A stretch of DNA of 64,000 nucleotides, taken from Phoenix dactylifera (taxonomy: Eukaryota > Streptophyta > Magnoliopsida > Arecales > Arecaceae). The stretch spans positions 4,267,775 through 4,331,774 of the forward strand of contig NC_052409.1 in assembly GCF_009389715.1 (NCBI RefSeq), read 5' to 3'. The notes beneath the pieces were generated by a model that worked only from the letters and a program-made list of their open reading frames with translations, made no database searches and was not told the origin of the DNA. The translations under genes and the position numbers were made by a program. Below, in pieces: positions 52,295 through 62,658 of the stretch. Positions within the stretch are counted from its first letter, which is position 1, and each line of letters begins with the position of its first letter.

Positions 52295-53775
52295 ATCTAC
52301 TTTTTACTCCTTTTATTACATTTTTTCAGTGGATTCTTGCATGAACTACTAGAAAGAATCTCAAATCTGTTCGACATTCTCTGTGTATTTGTTTGAACAA
52401 GTACCTTTAATTTTTTTTAAAAAATTATGCTCCGTGTATTGGTAAACTATATAACTAGCCCCATTGGATTATTTGGCTTCCCAGCTATAATATGCATGGA
52501 TATCACATAAATTGATGGGAGTTGTCTTTAATATGTCGGAGAGCCTACTGATACAGTGACTAGGTTGTAGCTTTAGACTCCAACCACAATCAAACCACAA
52601 TCCATTTTGGAGGTGTATCGTAATTTCCCCAAATCCTGAGATTTAAAGATTGATCAGCCTACTTAAAACCTCCTATTTCTCCCATTCTCCACCACCTCCC
52701 AGCTGAATCAAAGACTTAAAGCTATACATCCCACTAGCTGAGCACCTGGTAGAGGTGATTATATTGTTAGTTATCATATTGATATCTAATATAATTCTTT
52801 TTCAATTGCCACAATGTTTTATGTTTTTTCTTACAATTCAGTGCTACATTTAGGCTTTCTTCATCTGTTCAGATCACAGTCAGGTCCTGCTTCTGCATGT
52901 ACAAAAATTCTGCATTCTGTTGTTCAGAATGGCAATCAGAAGTCCCGTGATACAGGTGCTGGAGTGTTACTAGTGCAGGCTGACACTCTGAAGGTGTTGC
53001 TGTTACTCTATGCAATTACGTTTCTTGTATAATATAAGAATCTTCATTCATGATTCATTTTCTAACAGGCTACTCAAAGCTGTCCACTGGAAGCAGTTGA
53101 GCTCGTTGCTGCCTACTGCTCTTCATCCTTTGGTATAGGCTATTTTGGGAACTCGATGGATTGTCCAAAGGTGCTCATTCTCTATATATAAATAATGTCC
53201 CAATCTTTGATTATACGAAGGTGTCATTCTTCAGAGAACTTCAAAATGGCTTTGCTTTATTTCAGTTTGACAATTTTTCTACCATCTATAGCGTGGATCT
53301 GGTTTACTTCAACAGTATCCTCAAGTGATTTGGCTCCCCCCATTTGTTTGGTTTGGTTTTGTCTTGTTGACCTTTTGCAGACATTTGCCTTCCAATATCA
53401 TAGTCTGCCCTGTGTTGACTCAAAAACTTTTTGATACTAACTGATACAGTCCATTCTTTAGCATGCATTCTGATTTGCTCCCTGGATTTGGTGAGGTGAC
53501 TTTATTGAGTTTCGATCCAGTTGTAGATTGAATTTGTACTTGCTTCTCATGAGATAAAATTAAAATTCATTTGATACTTCAAAAAATAATATGCATTTTG
53601 GGAATATCAGTTATATTAAAAATGTAATGGATTCTTTCATTTTTATCTGATATTATTGTCTAAAGAGTTATGCTTTACACAGGTATCGATACTCAGGGCT
53701 GCAGAACATAGGAACAGCAATGACATCAATCATTTTGGGGCACATGTTGTTCTCAATTCTTTTAAATCCTCATGA
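39067..53775 (+). CDS. Threonine aspartase (taspase-1-like), Ntn hydrolase
   Basis: Type-2 asparaginase family protease that cleaves itself to free an N-terminal Thr nucleophile and then cuts substrates after Asp. 422 aa from eleven exons: 39067-39210, 41184-41234, 42940-43060, 43208-43292, 44370-44451, 44604-44742, 47540-47706, 49569-49732, 52873-52993, 53069-53170 and 53683-53775. Phase is exact throughout. Alpha-subunit motifs: [53 protein letters not shown] and [20 protein letters not shown]. The self-cleavage site is IMDTVGVIC with catalytic Thr239 (codon at 47632). Beta-subunit motifs: [42 protein letters not shown] and [10 protein letters not shown]. Length matches human taspase 1 (420 aa). 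An in-frame ATG at 38989 would add 26 residues, but the 39067 start fits the family N-terminus. Introns are long and hold several transposons. Confidence 0.94.
40441..40877 (-). mobile_element. TRIM retrotransposon, copy B, in taspase intron 1
   Basis: Same family as copy A at 35894 but in opposite orientation. On the minus strand the 5' LTR is 40877 to about 40741 and the 3' LTR is 40575-40441. Both begin TGTGAGGACC and contain GGATACTTATACAA and CCAAATAATACCTTC. The primer-binding site GATATCAGAGC reads at 40735-40725 and a purine run AACGGAGGAAGTA precedes the 3' LTR. The internal segment is about 165 bases and non-coding. Confidence 0.8.
46106..46212. repeat. Compound (TA)n(GA)n microsatellite in taspase intron 6
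   Basis: About 28 TA units (with two ACATACAT interruptions) running straight into about 25 GA units, immediately abutting the TIR element at 46213. Confidence 0.9.
46213..46629. mobile_element. TIR element (MITE-like) in taspase intron 6
   Basis: The left end TTAGAATGCTCCTAAGAGCA and the right end (inverse complement) TTAGAATGCTTTTGCGAGCA are clear terminal inverted repeats. Matching continues into CATTTGG/CATTTGA. The interior of about 360 bases is AT-rich and non-coding. Target duplication is uncertain because the left border abuts the (GA)n tract. Confidence 0.65.
46761..47240. repeat. Tandem duplication, period 230 bp, in taspase intron 6
   Basis: Unit 1 starts TTTGGCAGTCTCTAACCCAT at 46761 and unit 2 starts TTTGGCGGTCTCTAACCCAT at 46991. 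They share GTGAACAGTATCAAGTG, GATAGGTCACATAAATTGAA and GATGATTAGATCATAGTAAAA in the same order. A 28-base partial third copy (ACTTGATGATTTAAAACC onward) follows at 47212. Differences are few, so the event is fairly recent. Confidence 0.85.
51212..51243. repeat. Homopolymer of 32 C in taspase intron 8
   Basis: Uninterrupted run of 32 C on the coding strand inside AT-rich intron sequence. Homopolymers of this length are error-prone in assembly, so the exact count is uncertain. Confidence 0.9.
52240..52289. repeat. (AT)n microsatellite in taspase intron 8
   Basis: About 25 uninterrupted AT units between two ordinary intron stretches. Confidence 0.9.
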
Positions 53776-55841
53776 AAGCAAAATGCAGTAATATTTAGAT
53801 TTAGTTTGTATTTAGCTTTCTCCATTCATGAAACAGAGATTTATATCATATAATACCTCTGCTCTTCTATGTCACCGGAGAGAATCTTCATGATATTTAG
53901 TTAAACTGTAATCTTGTGCTAGGATTTTTTTCCTCAGCATTGCAATATTATCGTTCTGTCCTTTCTAGATAAGATGATAATCAATTTCCACTTCCCCTTC
54001 TAAATATCTTCATGTTGTTTTATTTCTCGAATTGATTGCACACAGAGTATTGATCTTAAGCCTCTCTTTATTTTTGTTTTCATAATCTGAATATTGACGA
54101 ACAGAAAATACCTTAGTGTTTGTGTATTGCAGACTATAAAGGATAGCTAAGTTTTGTCGTCGGTTGACAATGGACATCTCATTTCCCACTGGATCTGATG
54201 TTTCTGTATGGGCTGAGGGGATCATTTTGTGAGCGCCAATCTAGGAGCATTTGCACCTTTTGTCCAACCAAAAGAATGGAGAAAAGGTAGCCGATCTGGA
54301 ATATCATTTCTGGTGTTAAACTGGTTTCTGCAATTGAGATACGGAGATCAATGTCTGTGCGGTTCATAACGTTGACGTGTCAGAATACCATTTCGGATGG
54401 AATGTAATGAGAACAAGGCTTCTCTTTGATGTCAGAGAAATGGTATTACGTGTTATACAGACGGGTAATGGAAGGGTGCTGATAGACGGTGGCAGGTTTA
54501 ATCATATAGATGGTTTTATGGGAGCATAAAGAATATCTGGATGTAGTGCTTGTACTGCAAACAAGTCCAGATTAGAATGTTAAACAAGGTCGAATATCAG
54601 GAGAGCCTGATAAAATCTGGAATGGGCTTCAAAGCAATGGTTATGGTGGATTTAGGAGGGAATAGTTTCGTTAGTATTAATATATGTGGAAATCCGGGTG
54701 CATTGGTCACGTCAATTAATGGATATATGATATTGAGGTGAAGCGGAAGATCAGGGCCTACAGCTTAGCATTTTCTCCTTCCGGAATTGGGTCGGGCTCA
54801 GCCCATGTCAGATCTGGGCTTCGTCCACTCTTAAGACTTATTTTCTAGACCCGAGCCCTGTACCTGCTCAGGCTTTAGCCTGTCTCGGGTTTTTTTTTTT
54901 TTAATCTAAAATATGAAATGCGGAAGTCAACAAGAGAAAAGGGATGAGGTTCCTTCCTGACTCACGTGAGATTAGTGTGAACAGCTTATGCACCATAAAT
55001 AAATAAAAAAAAAGAAAGGGGACGGGGACAAAAGAGTGGGCTTGAGTCAGGCCGACCAAAATCCGAACTCAGCCCATTTTACAGAGGGTTCATATTTCTG
55101 GTCCAACCCAACCCGCCAAGCTTAAAATCGAGGCCTAAATCAGTTTGTAATGCTTCAGGCGTGAGTAGGCCGAGCAGGCAGTCTACCCCATGAAAAGGTC
55201 TACTGCCAAGGCAAAAGGAAAAAAAACCCCCCACTCCCACCGCCTAAACTTGAAAAGAAATGATCGGAAACTTCACCTAAATAACCCGACCTTCTATCAA
55301 TTTTTAAACTGCACCTGTGGCATGCAAGAAAACACGCCACTATGCATTCCTTAGCTTAGATGTGCCTGAAAGATGATCCTGTATAAAAGAGGAAGAGATT
55401 TCACGATCTCTGAAAATACTATGCACTGCAGCTTCAGGATATCTGCATCACGAATGAAAGGAGGAATGATATGGTTAAAGTTTAGCTTACGACGCACTTG
55501 TTTTCTGAAAGAGCTGCCAGCAACCGAGCAGGATGTAAGCACTCATGCAACTGATACCAACAGATTGCAATGAACATACTGCTTAGGCGCCTACCAGAAA
55601 TATATCGTCATATTAAATACAAACCTTGGGCTTTTCTGCACTACAGACAGAAGATACCGAAATGATACCTGAAGTACAAGGGCAATGGTACACTATATCA
55701 TAGGATTCATTGAAAAATTTGAACAAAATTTTACCCTTTAATGGAGTGCGCTAACTGTTTTCCTTATCTGTCTATACAATTCTAGCTTTTGGAATGAATT
55801 ATCAGCTATACAGTTTTCAAAAATTTTGTAATCATAAATAA
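53776..55841. other. Intergenic between convergent taspase and KEA genes
   Basis: Contains the 3' UTRs of both genes. From about 54780 to 55190 there is a repeat-like block rich in GGGCT/AGCCC words (TCGGGCTCAGCCCATG, GGGCTTGAGTCAGGCC, GACCCGAGCCC) with a T-rich run between. This resembles the GGCCC-type non-autonomous elements common in plants. No coding region supported. Confidence 0.45.
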
Positions 55842-58800
55842 TTAGATTGCCAATGTTTCTTCAGCAACTTCATTCTCGTCAGCATCTGAAGTGTGAGGCT
55901 TTGGTTTAGACATAACCCGTGAAAATCCATATCCAAGCGAGCTTCCCCTTGTCTCACATAACTGCAGAAAAAGAAAACTAATTAATGAACGGCAGGAACT
56001 TATAGCAGTACTTCACTAATAAAATCTGAAGTCGCAATAAAATCTGTGCTTATCACTTAGATACAGTTGTCAGACTATTGATCAAGCCACAGAGTCATGA
56101 TTCACTATTAACTTGGCAAAACTATGCCTTTATATCGTCTTTACTTTTAAAACAAGCTTTAATGAGTTTTTAACTCTGATGTTTGCCATTCAATTATTCT
56201 AAAACTCAAATCTTACAGGCTTTTCGCTTGTCATTATATATATTGCCAATTAAATGACTAGATGATACGTGGCACTCCAAGCATGATTTTCTTTAAAACA
56301 ATTTTTGATTGTCTCAGTGTGAAAAGCACTGGAATAATGCATCCAAAGACCTCCAACAATGTGTAATATATGATATGATAACATCTAATTTGTTTATTTC
56401 CCATATTTATTTTTCATTATTTATTATCTCTACTTTCAATTAATATACTTTATTACTTATAATTTAATCAAAATTGAGTAAACTGAAAGTCACTTTATTC
56501 ATGCAAAACCAAACCACAAAACAAAGTTTTCAAATTCTGGCAACTCAAGTCTTTGATGACTCAGTGGGTTGCTCAAAAAGGAGTACTTATAATTGCTTTT
56601 TTCTTTTAATAGTACACTACCTCGTGTTTCTTTCTATACCTTTTCTTGAAAAATAGGGATAGGAAGAGTAATAATACTATCAAAAAGGTACAACAACATC
56701 ATCATTGTTCAAGCTATACTTGTCATGACCAAAAAAAAAAGCTATTGGTGTCCCAAGTATCTAGACTCGAGAGAATCCATCAGTCCATTCCCTTCTACCC
56801 TCTCAGATATTCAGCAATCCCAATTCAATACTTACATGTGATTTCTTTGGGAAGTGCTAATTACTTGGTAATGGACTCTGGCTGCATTACTGTACCTTTG
56901 AAAAAGCAAAAAATATATAACAACAAAGCAGTACAGAAGCAGGTGCAGGAGCAAAATTCCAAAGAGCTTCCAAATTGGGAGTGTCATCCAAATAAATGTA
57001 TACTGCTAATAAGAGGCTGAAGCTGTTTGAATGGCCATTATAGATATAACACTATACTATATTCTATCACAAGAGAATTTGTAATAACCCGATGCCATAA
57101 ATTTACGAAGGTGCAAAAGAAAAAAGCATTTCAGCCATTTGCAGGTATGAAACTAAGAGAAACAAAAGGCTGGTGACTTAAGTTAGATTGGGACTCAATA
57201 TTAATGCTTACACACCTCTGTTAGCTCAGAGAGATGACGGTTTCGGAACTCATTGATTGTTGCTGCAATCTCTGACATCGGCAACTTGGCCTGCACAAAG
57301 CAAAGCAAATAACTCTAGGGAATCAGAAAATAAAAGCAAATGCAATCTGTATTTGTGTCGCTTCAATACTTGAGAGACTTATTCATGCAAATCTAATAAC
57401 AGCAATATTTGTATTTCTTTACCTGTGCAAGAACAGCAGCTGCTAATTGGAGACTTGGTTCCAAGGTCTCTGGGACAACCTTGAGAGTATTTCATATTCA
57501 ATTTGGTTAGAATATCAGAAAGATTCTTGGAATATATTCTATTTGATATTCAAATCAAGATTTAGCTATGATGATCTTGGATTCTTCTTTATTTGGCCTT
57601 GGCATCGAATTGATAACATAGGTATCACTTACCGCAGTTGCACCTGCCTTCTCCAAATTAACGCCATGATCAACATCATGGGCCCGAACGAATGTCTTTA
57701 CATTTGGAAAATACTTGCTCAGTGCCCAAACAGTTCTATAATTTGCACCAGGAGTATCTAAAGTTATAGCAGCAGCACAAGCTCTCTCAGCTCCCACTTT
57801 ATGAAGAACCTAACAATAATTATTTTCAGAAAAATGCCATGCAAATTAATCAATACAGTAAGCATACTCTAAAATTTTAAAACTTCTCCTTACCTCCCGG
57901 CTCCCTGCATCCCCAAAATACACAGGAAGGTCAAGTGCACGTCCAACTGCCACCCGGTCACTGGTAACAAAAATGTAAAATGAGAATAATTTTTGTTTGT
58001 TCTAGATATGAAAGGAAAAATAATACAACAAAGTAAAAGTTAAGCTGCAGGAAGAAGATCCTTTTTATTGGTAGAATAGACAAACCATATTTGTATTAGG
58101 AACCAGCAAAAATTGTTTACAAATTAAACATAAAACACTGTATTAATTAGTTGAGCAAGTGATAAAAGTTTTGCCCCTCTGTTGACCTATCTGACTGTTC
58201 TGATCTGTCACTCTTTTGCCTAGTTACCATGTTAGTATATAACTTCGTTGCATTATCAAAACTTGGTTCTCATAGCTGCAAAAGCGAGACCTATTGTAAA
58301 CAGTTTACCTTCAAGTGGTTATATAACAATTGTCATATTTGCCCATAACTGTTAGTACAGTTGGTTGGCAATTTACTCTCAAGGGCTTGCCTTCAAGATG
58401 TCCAGGGTTCAAATCCTGGGTATATCAAAAAAAAAAGTTAAAGAGTTTGCAAGAGAACTCATCTGCGTCGCTAGAGCGGAAAAGGGCAAAAGTGATATTA
58501 TGTGGATTGTAGAGCATAAGGATTGCATGGCACTGAATTATCCTCTTATTTGTTCTGGAATTAACAAATTTTAGTTCAAATGATATGACAAGGAGTTTAG
58601 GTATATTTGTCTCGAGTCTTAACGGCTTTCCGCAATCTAGCGGTCGTTCTTTAGATCCATCCATCTTTGATATCCCAGCAATCCCACTCCTGTACTTAAT
58701 AGGCAAAGTAATGCTATGCTCTGGACTCCTGATCTTAAAAGACTTATTGTTTGGCCTTGTCTGGGGAAGACAGTTGTAATGCAACATGATACCTCATGAC

Positions 58801-61800
58801 ATGGAATGTGTACTCTATGCCCCCATGGAGGAGGATGTTAACCACCTTTTATACTTTTTTTTGTTAGATATGGACTACTCATATATGGGTCTTCACAAAA
58901 TACTTGATAACATCTGCTTACCAGGAAAAGGTTTGATAAAAGAGCTTTCTGTAAACAATCACTGGGTGCTCCACCCAAGACAGTTGCACCAAACCCAATA
59001 GTTTGATACATCTAAAGGAAAGTGATACTTTTTTTTCAGCAGAAAGACTTCAAGAAGATAGATGGCATCCATTACTATCATATAACTAGTGATTGCCAGA
59101 GGATGTCCAAAGGTGGATGAGAGTTGCAGTTTCCAATGAAGAGGCACTCTGTTCGATAAGCTACTTGAGAAGTCCAAGACCATATCATGTTCAATGCGCT
59201 AAACTCTTGAGCAGGCCAAATGAGAAAAACCCTCAAAGTGGAGCAAGCAGAATGCTGATGTTTGCTGAGTAGAAGACAATGAAAACATAGTGGCATTTTG
59301 TGAAGGATCAAAATGGCAGTAAAAGCCTGCTTTTGCCATGAACACTACTGAATCCATCTAAATATTCAAAATGAAACCCATGCAAGCATAGGTTTCATTA
59401 GCTGTAACTGTGCTAAGGGAAACTAGAGACAGATAGTGGGTCATTCAATGGTTCATTGAGAGGGGTTCTTTGAGACAATGTTTTTATGCAGACCTGATGG
59501 CTTTCCAAAGAAAGAAGAGAGAACCATAACTCATACAAGATGCCTAGTTACTGGCCTTGTAGCTAAATTTCTGACAAGGGATGGGAAAATAATTTCTTTT
59601 TCTGCCCCACTTTCTCTTTGATTTGGAACTCATTTTGAGTAAACAAAAGAGGAGTTTTTGAATTCTGAACTTGGATGTACTGATTGTTTTGTTCTTTGTT
59701 CTATTGGCAACAGCAGTACCCGAGTTCATTTATTTGTACATCAGTTGCTTGTGTAGGGCATATCGCATATTCTGAAAATCCTGACAATAAAGAAACTAGG
59801 GAGGTCCATAACAAATCCAGCTTATCTCTGTGTGAGAGAGATTTTAAATTTAAAATTAAAAAGTATCATTTCCCTAATGAGCCAAGATGATAAGAGATAC
59901 CCATCCCATCCAAGTTTTGTTGGCCAAAGCAAAATCTACTGGAAGGCTACTTTGAACAGGTAGAAATCATTATAGGTATCAGATCCTACTTCAGAATGCA
60001 TGGATATGATCAGAAATAGAACTATCTTTTAAAGATAAATAGGAGCATAAGATTTCTGGAATTTTGAGGATGCATATCATATGGATGATAAATTTATTGG
60101 TGTATATATGTTCATAACTGGAGTCAAACCACAATATCAATCTGGTTACAATTTTTTCTAAATAATAGATCCTAAATTGTAATGACCTGACCTGATTAAA
60201 ACTGGTTTGGCCCAGATTTATTGGGCTTGGACTCCCGATGGGAGTTTCCTTCTCTCGCGATTCCGTTGGAAATCGGGAGATTTAGGGTCGCTGGACTCAG
60301 GCAAAGCCCAGATCTTCCCTATAAAAGAAAACTCTCCTCTCAGCAATTTCAAACCAAATCCCTCTCCAAATCGGCCCCAATTTCAAGCTTTTTGGGCGAG
60401 ATTTCTTGGGTTTCTCCGCCAGTCCGGATGCAAAGTATTGCCAGACTTAGGTAATGAACCTAAGCCCTCCTCTCTTTTCCAATCTCATGGCTATTGTCCC
60501 ATTTTGATTGGAGCCAGCGAGTCATCGAAATCCTATTTGAACAAAGGCACTCAAGTTTCGGCCCCTTTCCCTTGTTCACCATTGTCGGCCGCAGGTTTGG
60601 ACCAAACTTCACCGCTTCCTGGAGTCCTTTGAGGTTGGACGACGATGTATGACCGTCGGCCAATGAGTTGGTTGTGATCAAGCTGTGTTTTGTTTTGGTT
60701 TATCTTTTTCTTTTATTTTCTTTTTTTCTTCATCGGCTGATCACTGTTGCCGGTGATGTCGCGGCCAAGCACCGCCCTAGGTTACTGTTGTCACCTAGCC
60801 AAGCCTTCCATGCCTTCCTCTCTTAGAGAAAGGAGAGAGTTTTCCCCTATTTTAAGAAAGGAGAGAGAGTTCTCTCTCTTTCCTTTTCCTCTTCCTCCTA
60901 AGATGCACAAAGTAAGACTCAAATCCTCCACTGGATCCACTAAAACACATAGAGAGAGAGAGGAGTAGAGAGAGAAGAGACAGAGAGAACTCTCCCTCCT
61001 TTCTCAAAATAAGGGAAAACTCTCTCCCTCTTTCTCAAAGAGAGGAAGGCATGGAAGGCTTGGCTAAATGACGGCAGCAACCTAGAGCGATGCTCAGTCG
61101 TGACATCGTCGGCAACAGTCATCAATCAGCAAAGAAAAATGAGGAAGTAAAAGAAAAACAGGGATAAACCAAAAGAAACTTAGTTTGATCACAGTTGACT
61201 CACTGGCCGACGGACATGCATCATTGTACGGCCTCAAAGGACTCTAGGAAGCGGCAAAGTCCGGTCCAAACTGGTGGCCGGCAGCGGTGAACAAGAGAAA
61301 GGGGCCGTAACAGGGGTGCCTCTAATCAAATAGAATTCCGACAACTTGCTGACGCCAATCAAGGTGGGAGGACAGTCATGAGACCGAAAAAGAGAGAAGA
61401 AAGGCTTAAGTTCCTTACCTAAGTCCGGCAAGGCCTTGCTGTCAGATCGATGAAGAAACTCAAGAAAATCACATCCAAAAAGCTTGAAATCGGCGGTGAT
61501 TTAGAGAGGGATTTGGTTTGAAATTGCTTAGAGGAGGAGAGGCTTCTTCTTTTATAGGGAAGATTTGGGGCTTCGCCTGAGTCCGACGGTCCTAAATCTC
61601 CTGATTTCTGATGGAATCGGGAGCGAAGAAGACTCCCATCAAGAGTCTTCCTCTCTGCTCTGCATGTGCAAGGCACATGTGCCAAAGGCTGTTCAAACTC
61701 AATAAATCTGGGCCAAACCCATTCTAATCAGGTCGAGTCATTACATAAATTGTTTTAAATAATAGATCGTAAATTATTTAATATAATAAATGGTTGGCAC

Positions 61801-62658
61801 ATGCTGGTCTGGCATCAGTATAACATGTAACTTACTGTGTCACACCAGTACTTGGCATGCACTGTCATGCCAAGTAATGACATGTTGTTGTACCATGCTA
61901 GTGTTGCATGCTGATAAGGCACTCACTTGGTATGTGTGCCGCCATACTATGCCATGTTGGCTTAAAGCCATGAACATATTACACATTTTATATATGAGTG
62001 GTAAAGATTATGTTTAAATACATAGAACTGACGAAAAAATAATTTATCGAACAACCAAGACTAAAGATTTACATTTACTGGTTAAAGTTAACGAAAATAC
62101 CGGGTTCTAACCAATACATTTCATAGCTATAATTTTGTTTCAAAGCATGCATCTAGTGCACCAGCTTAAAATGGGACCAAAACATGTATTTACCATCTCT
62201 GTGACCACTTCAGGTTCCAAATGGTAGAAATTTTTTTAAAACAAAATATCAAATCATGGTCATTCTCTTTTAAATTGTTTCATAGAACAAAGGTACTCTA
62301 TCAATTTTGGATGTATACATACCAGTTTCCTTATCTGTGCAAGTGAATGTAGGTTTATCTTGTAGATTCATGAATAATATAATTATAGGACATTAAATTC
62401 CGTCTTTACCCTAATATTGTATTGGATGGTGAATGATACCTTCTAACATCGAGAGCAACAAATGGAATTAACCTCTCTGAAAGGAGTTGTGCTATGATCT
62501 GAGAAAAAAGTTTACACATAGAAGAAATAATTGGATTGAAGTCATCATTGGACTGATTTACTTAAAATAATTGCAAATGTCAAAGAGGATGATAGTGAAA
62601 ACACCTGTCCAACACGGCCAAATCCACATATGATAATATGATCTTGCAGGTCATCAGT
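55842..62658 (-). CDS. KEA2: K+ efflux antiporter, KEA1/2 type, C-terminal part (5' end beyond window)
   Basis: C-terminal regulatory part of a plastid-envelope K+/H+ antiporter of the CPA2 family. Seven exons on the minus strand: 62658-62605, 62498-62440, 57960-57894, 57809-57633, 57479-57423, 57290-57216 and 55961-55842, totalling 202 codons plus stop in one continuous frame. It covers the K+ transport N-terminal (KTN/RCK) nucleotide-binding domain. DLQDHIIICGFGRVGQIIAQ holds the GxGxxG turn, FVALDVRSDRVAVGRAL and VYFGDAGSREVLHKVGAERA follow, then ANYRTVWALSKYFPNVKTF and RAHDVDHGVNLEKAGATAV. The tail has SEIAAATINEF-like sequence, SSLGYGFSRVMSKPKP and ends EEETLAI-like (ALETLAI class). The transmembrane antiporter part and transit peptide lie to the right of the window. 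No further exon could be recognised in 62659-64000. KEA1 versus KEA2 is not decided. Confidence 0.92.
58350..58436 (+). repeat. tRNA-like retroposon with A tail in KEA intron
   Basis: TAGTACAGTTGG (58353-58364) fits the Pol III A box and GGTTCAAATCC (58406-58416) fits the B box. The T arm CCAGG-GTTCAAAT-CCTGG is perfectly paired, and a run of ten A follows at 58427-58436. The acceptor arms do not pair. This points to a tRNA-derived SINE head or tRNA retropseudogene rather than a working tRNA. Confidence 0.5.
60178..61745. mobile_element. Palindromic LTR-like element with 5-bp target duplication
   Basis: The 1568-bp element starts TGTAATGACCTGACC and ends GGTCGAGTCATTACA, flanked on both sides by TAAAT (60173-60177 and 61746-61750). 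The two arms (about 60178-60900 and 60990-61745) are long inverse complements with scattered mismatches. The right arm carries about 50 extra bases near its outer end. Both arms contain CCCTATAAAAG-type TATA boxes facing the centre (60317 on plus, about 61560 on minus). No retrotransposon protein is encoded. TG...CA ends and a 5-bp duplication are LTR-element traits, but LTRs are normally direct, not inverted. Confidence 0.7.

Noticed and set aside
58350-58436. Functional tRNA gene
   Set aside because: The T arm and internal promoter boxes are good, but the acceptor strands do not pair and an A tail follows.
60207-60632. 141-codon frame in the palindromic element
   Set aside because: The matching arm at 61000-61745 does not conserve the same frame, so it is not under coding constraint.
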